This document shows positions 45,001 to 57,410 of a stretch of DNA of 64,000 nt, piece by piece. Every line of letters begins with the position of its first letter. Positions within the stretch are counted from its first letter, which is position 1. This stretch comes from Allolobophora icterica (taxonomy: Eukaryota > Annelida > Clitellata > Crassiclitellata > Lumbricidae). The notes under the pieces are model-generated. The model saw nothing but the letters and a program-made list of their open reading frames with translations, was not told the DNA's origin and searched no databases. The stretch lies in contig OY744615.1 in the NCBI GenBank assembly GCA_963556255.1, positions 23,084,691 to 23,148,690 on the forward strand, written 5' to 3'. The position numbers were made by a program, and so were the translations under genes.

Positions 45001-48000
45001 GACAACAGGTCACCTTAGACCAGAGGTTACCTTATGACAAGAGGTTATCTTAGGGCAAGAGGTTACATAAGGGCAAGGTACCTTAAGTTATGGCAACCAG
45101 TTACCTTATGGCGAGAGGTTACCTCATGGCAAGAGGTTACCTTGTCTTTACTACACAACTATGTCAACTCTACTATTACTTACAACACTATTTACTTATC
45201 TGAGTATTATTTGCTTTTCCAAAAGAACTTTAATTGGTCAATAATGAGAGGAGGAGCTGCAAAAATGCTCAATTACCTCGCATTTAAGTGCTTTAAATAA
45301 ATAATTAATAACAGTACAAAGACACGATAGCAAAAGTAAACTGTCCAAGCAACACTTGATCCTAGCTGGAGACAAGAACAATACAACCGAAAAGCCATAA
45401 ATGTTTTGCCACAAGTTGCAAATCAGAAGCTATAAATTTTTATGATTCTCTTTGCATCATAAAAGATATATTCATAAAAACTTCTTATACCGTCTTCCGG
45501 TTTTTGCAGTATAAACTGGCTCTGCAGCAAATTGTAATAAAGAAAGTTCAGTGTATACCGTTGAGTAAACATTGAAAGTTATGTTGAATAACATCAAGGG
45601 TGACAAATAGATGGAGCACACAAAGGTTACCATATTTTAATCGAGGACTGATAGCCACTGCAGCGCCAATACAGATAATTCAGTTTATTCCGAAAGTGAA
45701 AATTCTTATTTCATGGCAAACACATTCATTGCTTTCAGTTTTTTCAACCTCACTTTCATAGTCACGTAGTAACCAATCATTTTACATACAGTTAATGATA
45801 GCTCCAAGTAACTTGAATTACTGTTCATCTGCCATTTTTCTACAGCATAAGCAATCTCACGTGTGGTCTGTTTGATCTGGTTTACACAGCTCCATACAAT
45901 GTACAGGATATACTCTGAGCATGCCCTGTGACAACTTGAAACAGAAACATTACCTTGTAGATGTGTTTCCATGGCATTGCACTGTTCGACATCTCTGAAG
46001 TATGCCGACGAATCGTAATAATGCCTGTAACAGTTTACAACTGTAAATCTGTAGATACCTCCTAAAATATGATATTTCTAGCCAGGTGGCTTCATTGCAC
46101 CTGAGACATGCATAAAACTCTGAATTAATCAGAGATGTTCCTCCTAGGAGTAATATTCAGAAGGAACAAGCATTGGCAGTAAGCAAATTACATGTATGGG
46201 TGGACCTGACATCTTTCAAAATCATAAAAACACCAACAAACCTAATAATTTCCTTAAGTCTTCAACTTTGGCTCGATAGTGTAGTGGTTAGCGTGCTGGA
46301 CTGTCAATCGAGAGTTCTGGGGTTCAAATCCCTGCCACAGCAGAAATTTGGTTCGCTAACACTTCATACCCATCGCTGCCTCAAGGCTAGCTTAGCGGAC
46401 TGCTCTTCTTCTCTTCAACTTGGTCTCAATTTAAAGTACATTAGCTATAACTGGATGAAACTGAGGACTGTTGGAGGTGTTCTCAAAAAAGAGGAGCATT
46501 CAGATAGCTATGCACATTTATCTAAGTTTTCCTTCCAGTCTAGTCATGGTGCAAAATAGCATAGTGGTTTAGATGCTAACTGTCAACCCACAGGTCAGAG
46601 GTTCTAATCACCCTACTGGCAGAAGGTGTTTCAAAATTTATGTTCCACTTGCATCTCGTATTGACCTCTGCTATAAGCAAGTAAATTGATGGCACATTGT
46701 CGATGGGAGTACCAGGAGTAAGCCGAGGCTAAGAAAAATGAAGGTGCTAACACTTCATAGTCATGGATGCTTCTCGACGTTAGCTTAAGGGACTGCTCTT
46801 CTTCTTCAGTTAGAACCACATAAATTTGTAACTCTCAATGCCAACACTTACTTAATTTACAGTTAATAGTACACAGTGTAAAAAAAATTAAAAAGCACAT
46901 AAAGTCACATTTAACAAACTGGCTTTGAAGTACAGGTCCTGGCAAATCCAAGACTTACCTGATAGTTGAAGAGTCAGTTGTTATCACCTTACAGTAACTG
47001 TCAAGTGCACCATCATTAATAGCAAGCCGAATCCATGCCTAGGAATCACAAGAACACAGCAGTTATGAGAACTTCGTCTGCTTTAAAATCAGAAGAAAAC
47101 ATTCTTAGATATAGACACAAAATGCCCTGAAATCATTGGACACAGTAATTATGAAGTTCTGAAATTACATATATATGCTCTGAGATTCCTATACAGCATT
47201 GCATTTTGAATGTAAACCTAAAACCCATAGTGACCAATGATGCATTGTTTTATCAATACAGAAACTCAGCACAATAGACGGCATCTTTAAATAACCAGCT
47301 GAACACTTCAGAGTCATCGGTATCAGGATCCAAAGATAGACAGTGTCAGGTACTTGGGCTTGCCAATGACAAATTGTATTTGCCAAGTTCCAATATCAGT
47401 AATTAATGTGAGATAGTACTGACACACAATAATGGATCGACTAAACATCATATCAATCGAGTACGGAATGAATATAAACATCAAAAAGACAAATGTAATG
47501 AAGATAAGTTAAGGAGAAGAAACCATAGTCAGAATAAACATTGGGGGAAAGGAAATAGAGAAAGGAAATAGAGCAAGTAAAAGAATTTTTGCTATCTGGG
47601 ATCATGGTCACAACAGACACTAAATGCCACGACAAAATTAAAAAAGAATAGCACTGGCAAAGAGGCCTTCTCAAAATGGAAAGAGCTACCTAGAGGAAAA
47701 ATGAACAGGAATCTGAAAAAAGAGAATGGTAAAGACACTGGTACGGAGTATGGTGCTGTACGGAGCAGAGATACAGACCATCAGGAGGAAGGATTTCAAG
47801 AGGGTGGGGCGTTTGAAATGCGGATTTAGAGAAGAATGGAGAAAATCAGCTGGAAAGAACAAATAACAAATGAAGAAGCGATGAGAAGGATGGTGGAGAA
47901 GAACGACTTTCATAAACAAAGACAAAGGAAGTGGATACGACACATGCTGAGAGGGGACTCCAAACTAAGAACTGTCATAGAGGGAAGAATGGAGGGGAAG

Positions 48001-51000
48001 AGGACAAGAGAAGACCAAGACAGGCGATGTTGGACTCGATGATGGAGGATGGATACAACAGGCTCAAGGAAGAGGCCCAGCATCGGGAGGAGTGCGGAAT
48101 GAATAGGCGTTCAAACCTGCCTGACACAGAGAACTGGAAATAGAAGTACTGGTAGCCCAATTAAGAAAAGTTGTCAGCTTTGAGACGGATGGCTTGCCAT
48201 TTTTCCACAACATCTGAAGTAAAAATATACTACAAGTATTATGTCTGTATGTTAATAACGAAATAACTGTTAGCCCATTGACAAAGGAATCTGTCATATA
48301 ACGATTAATTTGATAATGGTGGTGGTTGTGATAAGGATGACACAATAAGGATGATAAGCAAGAGCAACCAATTTTATACTTACGCGACATTTGCCGACAT
48401 CTGTGCTGATCTGGGTCAGTTCTGCGATTAGAGTTAGAGTTGCCTTGTGAGTGAACTTCTTAACCAGTGGCCAGAAATTCTACACACAAAGATCACAAGA
48501 CTTCACCAAAACCCATCCGTTATTGCACCAACATAAGCAGTTCTAAGTTCAATATAGAAGTGCTATCATCTATGCAATGATCCATCAATCCTGGAAGATC
48601 AAGTTAAACTGGCAATTCATGTTTTAGCCAATTAAATGTAAGAAAAGTCTCTCCAAACTTCTGCAATTTCATGTGCAGTTCACCTTATATATTCTGGAAG
48701 CTCCCAGTAACTGTACACTTTCAAAGGGTTAACAACATTGGAGAATCTCGAATTTAGGAAATGCACCTAAACTGCGGGCAGTCTCCACAGTATGTCAATC
48801 AGTATGTATGTATCCGGACACTTACTATATATGTAAAATGACATTACAATGATCATGCAACATATGTCATGCACTGGGCAATAATATATCAGTTGTTTTG
48901 TAAATGTACGTTTTTGATGCACAAAACAATGGAGGCAAATGAAAAGTGGAAAGACTACTGCAGTGCACATTTCAGGTAAACATCAGAGAAGGTCATGTTA
49001 AAGTGGAAATAATAAACAGACAATGACAGACTGATTGCTCATAATAACCGATTCAGCAAACAACCAGAAACAGTAGTAGATCAAATTTAAACACATGATG
49101 AACCACATCACATCATTCAATATTTACTGATATGCAATTATTACTGGGTATTGTATGAACCCAATCATCAAAAGCAAATATGAATGCATACATTTACCTA
49201 CTCCATACATACAGACATACAAACATATGGGTACATACATACATGTATACAAAAATATACGCATGCATACAAACAGACAAATATACATAAGCACAAACTT
49301 ATAAACATACACACAATGCATCTATGCATGCATAAACACATACATGTAGATACACACATACATGCAACATACACACATAAATGCATTCATACATACATTA
49401 AATAAATACATAATGGAAGAGAATTAGCTGGAATTGTAACAGTTACAGAAAATTCATACATACATTAAATAAATACATAATGGAAGAGAATTAGCTGGAA
49501 TTGTAACAGTTACATAAAATTCATACATACATTAAATAAGTACATAATGGAAGAGAATTAGCTGGAATTGTAACAGTTACAGAAAAACCACACATTCTGG
49601 AGTTCATTTCAAGTTCACTGTGAAGAGAAACAATCGTTTCAAAATTTCTCTTCCACTAGCCGTCGTCTCTAACGAATCCAGCCATAAAAAACCCACAAGC
49701 TTAACAACCTCAGGTGACTGCCAGAAGTTTAACAACTTCATGCAGCCTCAAATTTGCCTAGGTTAATTAATGTCCGCAAGTCGCCCACAGCGCTAACAGA
49801 CCAGTATCGGTACATCACATCAACATTCGATCAACAGTTTATTTTTTATAACCATGTGCTCATGTTTATAAAGTAAAATCATACTGTACAGTAATGCTGC
49901 ATCCTTCTGATAAAAATGATGTTCGCTGTGTGTACCATCATTTCACACACGGAACACAGACTGATTTTAAATATTGTCGTTGGCCAGAGTTCAAAGTTTT
50001 ATAAACTATAAGCCCCAGTTTGAAACAAAATCCTTTACATAACAGGAAGCTATTGCAAAGATTTAAGCAAATGCTGAACAGCAATGATTAGTTACTGCAA
50101 TACGATATTAAATAACCCCTAATAACTATTTCAGAGTTCTGGGGTTCAAATGCCTGCCACAGCAGAAATTTGGTTCGCTAACACTTCATACCCATCGCTG
50201 CCTCAAGGCTAGCTTAACGGACTGTTCTTCTTCTCTTCAACTTGGTCTCAATTTAAAGCACAGAAGAGGATGCCAAATTTTCAAGCAGATACTGAAATTC
50301 ACTCAAAAGGTCTGTTAAAAAGACAGGTGCTACTACAGACCTGTACAACTTGTGAACATTTATTGGCCATCATCCGGGTGGGCAATAATTATTCACAAGT
50401 ACTACTTGTCTGTTTCTGGAATTGAGAGTAGCAGCCTGGGTGCAGAGATAGGCAAACTGAAACTATGCAGTGGCAGACATGACCTAAAATGAAAAGCAAA
50501 ATTCTCCACCTCTGCTACAGCATCGAAGTTCACTCACTACAGAAAAGGTAGGGAGAGGGCGTAAGATAAGAAACGAATGTCTGCCTATTACTATGTTGAA
50601 GCCTTGTGCCTATAAATGACACTTGAAAATACAACAGTTGTGTTGCATGTGACTCTTTTAGAGATCAGTAATTAACTATATTCACGGGTAAGCCATTAAC
50701 ATAACACAATGCTGAGTCACCCGATGATTTGCCCAGTTCACTCAGTTCAACCTTAAATCACTTGTGCAGTTCTGATCGTCTCCCTAAACACCGTAACCAC
50801 AAATAGTGCGCATATCTGCTGATTGAACTCTATTTACTACCGGCTTCTTACTCTTTACTTCCCCATTTGTGACCTTGGAGTCATGCCTGACTCAACACTT
50901 GCTGGTAGCTACTCCATCAGGTCCAGTTCTCAGGGTCCTATGTTTGTCGAGTCTATCTTATACTGAGCTGAAACTAACCTCTTCCATTCTCCTTATGGTT

Positions 51001-54000
51001 ATAATTTTTCCTGTTCCCAGGCTTCGTAGTACATCTCCAAACTGGATCAAGAGGGTATCATCAAATATCCTTTGTACTGTCAATACCAGCATCATAGTCT
51101 GCTTGAGAGTTGGGCTCAGTGTGCAGCAGAAGGCCTTTCATAAATTAAGAGCCTGGTCTGGTTGTGTTTCGTGTCAGATAAAATTTAAGCTGTGGGTCCC
51201 AGCAGCAATAACATTATACAGACTCAAATTTATGCGCATAATCAAATATCCCACATGCTTCCTTGTTTTAAGTAGCACGATTATCAATAAACTGGAAAGT
51301 GCAGTGATTTTTTTCAGCCGAGGCATGCCAGAACGGCGTTCCAGCACATTTTTTCAGCTACTAAAAAATAATTTATTTATTTTAATAATAAAAACAATAA
51401 GTTATTTTAATTTATTGTTTTGTACTGTATTGTATTGTATATGGGCATTTATAAAGCGCCTCTCGCGGCATAGACCATTCAGAGGCGCTCCCAATGCGCG
51501 AGACCCCGAGAGAAAAAGCAGGATTTAAGGTGCGAAAAGGAAGAAGCAACTCTACCAGAGAGAATTTAATTTCAGTGTTGTGAACTGTTTTCAGTGTTCA
51601 CTGAGACCCCTCCCAACCTCCTATCCCGTTTTTCTCGGGATTTTAGCCTTTCCATAATTGTTCAGTTCCGGAACCTATTGTTCCGTTCCGGAACCTTTTT
51701 TCTAGAAAAAAGCACTGGGAAAGTGTAACAATGGTTTAACGACCATCGAATGAAGGCTAGCACATTGTTTCACAACAGATTAGATTTAAGATTAGAACCA
51801 ATGTGCACCATCAAAGTGCCAAAGACAAATTCACTCCAAAAGAGGCACCCGACCCATTTGGCCAACAAAATACAGCCCGAGAGAGACAGCCACGTCAAGC
51901 TGTGACGCCAGTGTGGGTCTGACATTGGCAAGTTTCTGAATGATAATTTTGTTGCTAGATTTGCATATGATTTTTGTGATGTTAAAAACTTGTAGAATAC
52001 TATTAGTTAGGTCTGTTGTGCTGATGTGATGATCTGGTTTTCATATCGTTCTTGTTTTGTGCTACTATTGTTTGGTGATATAAAATTTATATGAACGGTG
52101 TGGCAGAATAGCTACACCAGTTGTATAGCATGTACTATAATTCTAATACTAGCCAAAGACTAGTTTCATACCACGTACTACAATTATTACACTAGCCATG
52201 AAAATCTCCTAAACGAAGTTGACATTTCAGACAGAGTGCATTTCATGTGAAATTTATGGCACATCTGCGGGATTATTTGGGGCACATTTTCAGAGCTATT
52301 TTGCGCACATTTGTTGGAGTGCATTTGATGAAGGTGATTTTGACAGATTACGGTCTCAAAATGTGCGAAAGAAAGAACAGAACAATTTTCTGACGTGAAC
52401 AGAGACAATTGGAACATATTTTGTATATGTCTACTGACTGGCTCAAAAACACATTGCCAAGTCACATGCTGGTTAGAACTCAATCACCAGACACAATTTA
52501 AGACAGATCTCATAAGGCGGCAAGTAGGTTGGCAAGGAGGTAGGTAAGAAAGCAAACACAAAAATAAGCAAGCAAATAATGCTTTCTTCGTTAAAACAGG
52601 ACTATTAGAAGTATGTCAACGTTCCTACACAAAATATTCAGACTCCCACATAGGAAATGCATATATAAATACATCATCATCATCGATTCCTGGTGTCAGC
52701 CATTATGGGCACGGTACTTGTCAAGTCCAGTGCTCTTCTCGCATGTATACATACAAGTTAACAAAAGTGAACTGCTTATCTGCATAGGAACCGTTATCAA
52801 TGATATCCTTTTGAACAACTGACCTTGTTTGCAGTGGAGCCCTTGAGTCCATGTAAGAAAATTGCTTCCATCGCATAACAAATAGCATTTGTTGTTTCTT
52901 TGCTACGAGAAATATGACAAAATTGAAACAACAGATTTATGACAGAAAACTAACATCATATTGATAACAAAGCAAAATATCTTAATCCTGCAATGATAAG
53001 AATTGTTTTCACCCTTAGTGTCTCCTCACTAAAGGGTTAAACTACCATTAGATTAAGGAATGCAGGCTTCCCTGATGGTAATGACTGGGAAAAGTCACAA
53101 ACAATTTATAAAAGCTGATGTGACAGAGAGCAAAATTACTTCATTCAAACTGTTTCGGCGACTAAAATGTGACCTCAACAGACAATTAATCAACAAGGCC
53201 ATGTCAATTTGACATTTGTACATGTCAAATAACATGAATCTATGTTCTGTCAAGTACACTGTGATGCAGGGGTGCCCGCAGGCAGATGCACTAGACCCAC
53301 GTGCATCCACCCACCAAATCAAATCCACGCAATGAATAGGCATCGCATCGATATTTTTGTTAAATGGCAATACGGCATGTTAAGCATTAGATGTTATCTA
53401 AATTGTAATTTTTTATGAGTCATACTGAGTCGTGTTCAGTGAATGACTATGAGCGGCAGACAGGGGACAGGTGGGGAACGAAGGGGACGGGTGGGGTGTG
53501 CGTTCATTTTTAAGCCTGTGGGCGCCTCTGCTGTAATGTACAAAGTGATTTAACTGATTACAGATATTTTGCCTGTCTTCCTGTTTCGCCTATTAGCGAT
53601 TCCTGACTTTTACCTACTGTATTACCAAGGTTAGTGAACTGAATGCAGTGGCACGATAGAAGTTCCGGTAGAGTACATTCTACGAGATCATGGAAATTTT
53701 TAAAGCTATGTTCACGTACACAGCACAGCTGCTAAATTCAATTAACGTTTAGCAGATACAGGATGAGAAGTTGTCAGCAGACACAAGAAATAATTATCAA
53801 CAATTAATCCAATTTGGGACTAACAAATTAAAATTAATTATAATAATAACTCATTAACATCATCATAAATCATTAACATGTATGTAAGTATCCTACTATT
53901 TGTAAAGTGCCTTTTACGAACCTCAAAACAATGCAATCTAACAGATCTGAAAAGGTGTTATGCTAATGTGGATTGAAAATGTAACTTATTTCTTTAATAT

Positions 54001-55773
54001 TTATCTACTTCTTAAACTGGTCCATCACTACCATCTAGCACAGCGGTTCTCAACCTGTGGGTCGCGACCCCACAGGGGTCGCCTTGCGATTTGCCAGGGG
54101 TCAGCTGGAACCTTCAGAATTAAAAAAGTTGTCAGCATAGTCTCTTAATATTTAATATTTTTTGTAATTATGATTTCTGCGTTGTGCTCTTGCAAAGACT
54201 GCCCCGAAAATCTCTGATCTGGTGAGAAAGAAGCAAGCACAGCCTTCTCATTGACGCCCCTCTTTGCATTACGAAACTCCAAACTTTTTCTAGTTATCTC
54301 TTATATAGTTTCCCAGATCTGTGTGTCCTACGATAAACGCACTATGCAATGTATGGAATGTCGCTGATGCTGCTAAGGGCCAAGCTCGATGCATGCCTGA
54401 GAGGCTGTTCGCAGACCTCCCTACTGATGCTCCTTACTGATGCTGCACACGGGCGCTGCTCACAATGCCTGAGAGGCCGAATTATAAAAGCGAGTATAGT
54501 CGCAAGAACAAACCTTCGACCACATGGGACTTTTTCACCGAACCCGTATTTTCACATGACCAGCTTTATGTTGCATTGTCGCGTTCACGAAACAGAGACA
54601 ACATCAAAGTAGGCTACTCATCAAGAAAACCGATCGTCAAGGTCATTTGCTAAATGATGCTCGAATTTTCATTCGTAATGTAACTTATAATCAAGCATTC
54701 CAATAAATCAATCCATTCTTTTTCTTTTTCAACCCGTCATATGACGAGCAAATACTCTAGGAATTAAAATAATATTGTTGGCCTCCTGTAGCTTTGTTTT
54801 CTTCTTAAACCTTAAGTAATGTTAAACTTTAAATTTGCAACTGCATTGAAATTTGTAATTGTACAGTCATAGCACAGTGCACAATATATATTAAACTTCA
54901 AGTAAACATTTCATTTAATAAACTTTACTTTTAAAATTTTCAAAATTATGCCAAACAAATAATTACAAATTGTTTTGCTGATCAATGATTTATTATGCTT
55001 TTAAGCATGATGCGTACAGTATACGGATTTTCAATTGTTGAGAAGCGAAATGCATCATAACGGTAGCAAAAATGCGGTGAAGCGGAGTAACCCAATGAAT
55101 TTTGTTGTTGGGGGTCGCCACAACTTTGGAAATATTATCAAGGGGTCGCAGCACTGAAAAGGTTGAGAACCGCTGATCTAGCACATCAACTGATGGCAAA
55201 CAGCAGTTGTGGGATAAGGACAGACTCAAGATCTTGACATGGGGACTGTTTCAGGGAAGGCTTCACACTGGACATTCGGTATCACCAGGCAAGCACTCAA
55301 CTGATAAGCCACCATGAATGTACAGTATGTATGTATGTATATATGTATTATGTATGTATGCATATACGCATGTACGTATGTATATAATTATGTATGTATG
55401 TATGTATGTATGCATGCATGTATGTACGCATGTATATGTATGTATGTATGTATTTATGTACGTATATATGTATGTATATATCTGGACAATTATACCATGT
55501 GTTTTCAGTGCCTCTCAAAAGCCCTGGAACATAGTTATTTCACAGTGTCAAAAAGGTGCTTGCACACTATGTACAACAATGATATTAAGACGTTTACAAA
55601 TCAGTAACAGAATTTTAAATTGACAAACTGACATATCAGAGGCCTGTTCACTCAACAGATATATTTTACCTGCCAATAGCTTCCACCGTTTCAACATTTT
55701 CCACCTGGATTGCACGCACTGCATCTTTTAAATATGCTGTTATTCGATCTTTGACCGTTTTATGTTTATCCAT
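36044..55773 (-). CDS. PLEKHM1: PLEKHM1-like RUN and Rubicon-homology protein, complete
   Basis: Likely Rab7/Arl8 effector of late endosomes, lysosomes and autophagosomes, by family. Fifteen coding exons fit in phase: 55773-55670, 52902-52824, 48479-48384, 47038-46959, 46024-45954, 44571-44437, 43594-42485, 41120-41002, 40657-40595, 39949-39847, 39413-39291, 38589-38477, 37894-37763, 36777-36607, 36220-36044, giving 891 codons. The RUN domain (about 35-185) reads NAICYAMEAIFLHGLK, FWPLVKKFTHKATL, TDVGKCRAWIRLAINDG, HYYDSSAYFRD and VLNQWTTTALVLSGM, closest to PLEKHM1. A 370-residue disordered acidic exon follows, with two CNPF(D/E)EGK motifs at about 362-369 and 413-420. The C-terminal zinc domain (about 635-870) reads CYQCRNCARAIG, CAFDGYHYCHECH, IPAKVVYNWDF, CCQKGFYCEIC and CPKCKRM. 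The two PH domains of vertebrate PLEKHM1 are absent. An acceptor CAG right before the start ATG implies a separate 5' non-coding exon, not found. Confidence 0.92.
36405..36495 (+). mobile_element. LINE 3' tail fragment
   Basis: GAGCGCTTCTGAGTAGGTTT, then CTTGAAGGTGCGCTATATTAA and a (TGAA)n run of about eight units. It is the tail of the CR1/L2-like family, in a PLEKHM1-like intron. Confidence 0.75.
37090..37515 (+). pseudogene. LINE endonuclease remnant
   Basis: Reads RILQLNVEGLSKAKREIII at about 37118-37175, the opening strand of an AP-type LINE endonuclease. Broken frames follow (QDNFGIMGFQWLC, LVLSSSKSRPTT). It lies inside a PLEKHM1-like intron on the opposite strand. Confidence 0.5.
38690..38950 (+). 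pseudogene. Old LINE 3' remnant
   Basis: Reads FATIGPTLRNRLPHGI at about 38757, corresponding to the PTAWNDLP part of the family. It ends with GAGCCTCTGAGTAG and AGTGCTGTATAAG, a decayed hairpin tail. Intronic. Confidence 0.55.
44943..45145 (+). repeat. Tandem repeat, about 19-20 bp unit
   Basis: Ten or so diverged units of CAAGAGGTTACCTTAYGG. It lies between the exons at 44571 and 45954 of the PLEKHM1-like gene. Confidence 0.85.
46270..46440 (+). mobile_element. tRNA-Asp-derived SINE, full copy
   Basis: GGCTCGATAGTGTAGTGGTT gives a box A, and GGGTTCAAATCCC gives a box B. The anticodon-loop position reads CTGTCAA, like tRNA-Asp(GUC). The ends do not pair as an acceptor stem, so it is not a tRNA gene. 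The body CGCTAACACTTCATACCCAT recurs at 46740-46815, 50165-50260 and 56506-56540. Confidence 0.8.
46553..46830 (+). mobile_element. tRNA-Asp-like SINE, diverged and interrupted copy
   Basis: Weak box A (TAGCATAGTGGTTTAG) and box B (AGGTTCTAATCAC), then about 100 bp of other DNA. The SINE body (GCTAACACTTCATAGTCATG...GGGACTGCTCTTCTTC) follows. Confidence 0.5.
47455..48145 (+). pseudogene. RTE/Jockey-like LINE C-terminal remnant
   Basis: Broken frames read YGMNINIKKTNVMK, then VKTLVRSMVLYGAEIQTI, EKISWKEQITNEEAMRRM, WIRHMLRGDSKLRTVIEGRM and MLDSMMEDGYNRLKEEAQ. This is the common end of an endonuclease-reverse transcriptase, but from a different family than the hairpin-tail LINE. It is intronic, with shifts and stops. 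Confidence 0.7.
49195..49400. repeat. (CATA)n-like low-complexity tract
   Basis: Diverged CATA/ACAT tetranucleotide repeat. It gives spurious His/Tyr/Thr- or Val/Cys/Met-rich frames. Confidence 0.9.
49386..49586. repeat. 67-bp tandem triplication
   Basis: Three head-to-tail copies start at 49386, 49453 and 49520. Each begins TTCATACATACATTAAATAA and includes GGAAGAGAATTAGCTGGAAT. The copies differ at only two or three positions. Confidence 0.95.
50135..50263 (+). mobile_element. tRNA-Asp-like SINE, 5'-truncated copy
   Basis: Begins within the tRNA part (AGAGTTCTGGGGTTCAAATG, box B) and continues through the body of the 46270 SINE with few changes. Confidence 0.75.
51425..51530 (-). mobile_element. 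LINE 3' hairpin tail
   Basis: TTTATAAAGCGCCTCTCGCG, then CATTCAGAGGCGCTCCC. On the plus strand it is preceded by a TGTATTGTATTGTA repeat. It is the same tail type as 1141-1340, in a PLEKHM1-like intron. Confidence 0.75.
53267..53530. mobile_element. hAT-like MITE
   Basis: 264 bp with ends CAGGGGTGCCCGCAGGC and (inverted) CAGAGGCGCCCACAGGC. Flanks CTGTGATG and CTGTAATG form an 8-bp duplication with one mismatch. It lies in intron 1 of the PLEKHM1-like gene. Confidence 0.8.
54041..55175. mobile_element. Non-autonomous hAT element with an internal helicase fragment
   Basis: 1135 bp. Ends CAGCGGTTCTCAACCTGTGG and (inverted) CAGCGGTTCTCAACC. The 8-bp duplication ATCTAGCA at 54033-54040 and 55176-55183 is perfect. 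The subterminal GTCGCGACCCC motif is typical of this widespread hAT group. No transposase remains. Its interior holds the helicase-like piece described separately. Confidence 0.9.
54465..54653 (+). pseudogene. Helitron/PIF1 helicase C-terminal fragment
   Basis: Reads TTWDFFTEPVFSHDQLYVAL then SRSRNRDNIKV and RKPIVKVIC before a stop. FSHxQLYVALSR is the final helicase motif of Helitron and PIF1 helicases, and the short tail after it matches Helitron proteins. Only this end is recognisable. It lies inside the hAT element at 54041-55175. Confidence 0.65.
55322..55483. repeat. (GTAT)n low-complexity tract
   Basis: Diverged GTAT repeat. Cys/Met/Tyr/Val-rich open frames across it are artefacts. 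Confidence 0.9.
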
Positions 55774-56505
55774 ATTCTGAAATACAAGAACCAACAGCAA
55801 ATCCAATTATAATTTTAACAATCAGAATTTAACACAATGATCCTGATACACTGCAGATCCGCTTATCCAGGGTCGCTATGCGCCAAACAGTGGTTAAATT
55901 CAGCCGGATCCCGCCGGATCTGAGATCCGGCACCTCTGAATTGAGATCCGCCACCTGCATTGTGAGACCCACCACCCAAATTATGAGATCCGCCACCTAA
56001 GAAGGGAGACCCATCACCTCAACAGGGAGACCCATCACCTCAATAGGGAGATCCACCACCTAAGATCAGATTAGCATTCGTCAGCCTCACAGTGCGGTTC
56101 ACTATTCACTAGCATCATAGAAAACTTGGGCCTATGTGTTTACTTAAATCGCCTGCTGTTTTATAATTGCTGCCGAAGGGTAGTAACCCAAGGTTGTGGA
56201 AGCAGAAGTAGATTTGGGCCTACATCCTAGCGATAACACAGTAGTTTGCTTCATTAATAACTCGATCGTTTGCGGAATTTCGGAAGGCTGAGCTGGAATC
56301 GTTTGAAAATCTGGAATAGCACGTCATCTGATTAGTTATAGGCCTAATTATCGCGCATGCAGTCTGCAGATAATGTCGAAAAGAAAGTTGGCCAGCGTGC
56401 AACGAAAGCTATCGTACGTGGATGGATTGCTAAGGATCGTCATGCTGCAACAGATTTTCTTGCAGTCCCTTAAATTAAGCTATTAATCTAGCCCTGATCA
56501 GACAG

Positions 56506-56722
56506 CCACGGGTATGAAGTGTTAGCGACTTCATTTTCTTAGCCTTGGCATATGAGGGCAGGTGGCCAGTCCTCTCCGTCGCCGTCTCGTCTTCCCACCG
56601 ACAGTGGACCGTCGGTGTACTCATTATAGCTGAGTTGGCTAGGGGGGGGGAATGTGGAGAAGAAGCCTCGAATCAAATTTCTGCCCGAGCGGGATAGATA
56701 GTGTAGTGGTTAGCATGCAACA
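56506..56722 (-). mobile_element. SINE fragments (tRNA-Asp-like family)
   Basis: Minus-strand body GGGTATGAAGTGTTAGCGA at about 56509 and AATCAAATTTCTGC at about 56682. A plus-strand box A piece (GTGTAGTGGTTAGCATGCA) follows at 56699-56717. The copy is rearranged. Confidence 0.5.
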
Positions 56723-57127
56723 GATTTAGGCAAGTGCAAAGCACCGAAAACGTCCACAGCCACAGAAGCATGCAGGGCAGTATGGAAATGTTTCTAAGGC
56801 AGCATATTGTGGCATTGACAGAATGAGTATTGAAACTCCTGCTTAATTTTCAGCTTTTCACTGGGTTTACATTTGCTATGATCTAAGGCTATAGTTAGAC
56901 TGCTTTACTTACCATTGGCTCTTCAATTTGAAAGTAGTCTGCAGATTAACTTTTGGTATATGTTCATTATGTGCTTTGTAAGTTATTGCATGGACAATTG
57001 GACATGTCGAACAAAGCCTGGTCTTCTGTAAAATGTTATGTAAAGTAATATTATATTTCAATCTTAATTGTTAATGTTTTTGCTTTCAATTATCGGTGAT
57101 GTGTCGTGTTTCATGCAAGTTGTAATT

Positions 57128-57410
57128 CAGGGACGTCATTTGGAAGGCAAGGAGGGCATTTGCCCCCTGATTTTTGGTAAAAAAGAAAAAAATTATGCAA
57201 AACAGAAAAGGAGGAAGAAGAAAGGGGTAAAAAAGAAAAAAAGAGACTCATTTGCAGCATTGGCTTACAGTTTTGCACATGTAGACTAAATGCAAAGCAT
57301 TTTAAAAGAAACACCAAAAAAGGCTAAAAAAAATTTCGCGCGTTAGCGCGGAACATTTTTTAAACCTCTTTTTTGCCTTCCCCCCGGAAAAAGCTGAAAT
57401 GACGTCCCTG
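57128..57410. mobile_element. hAT-like MITE, CAGGGACGTCATTT family
   Basis: 283 bp with ends CAGGGACGTCATTT and AAATGACGTCCCTG. The 8-bp duplication TTGTAATT (57120-57127, 57411-57418) is perfect. It is nested in the larger hAT at 55888-57494. The interior has GCGCGTTAGCGCG. Confidence 0.9.

Noticed and set aside
46270..46345. Apparent tRNA-Asp gene
   Set aside because: Box A and box B are good, but the 5' and 3' ends do not pair as an acceptor stem. The same unit recurs with a shared non-tRNA body, as a SINE does.
50869..51528. 219-codon plus-strand frame
   Set aside because: No domain recognised. It overlaps a LINE 3' tail at its end, and upstream a weak LINE-like stretch (DLGVMPDSTL in another frame). 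Probably chance over old repeat DNA.
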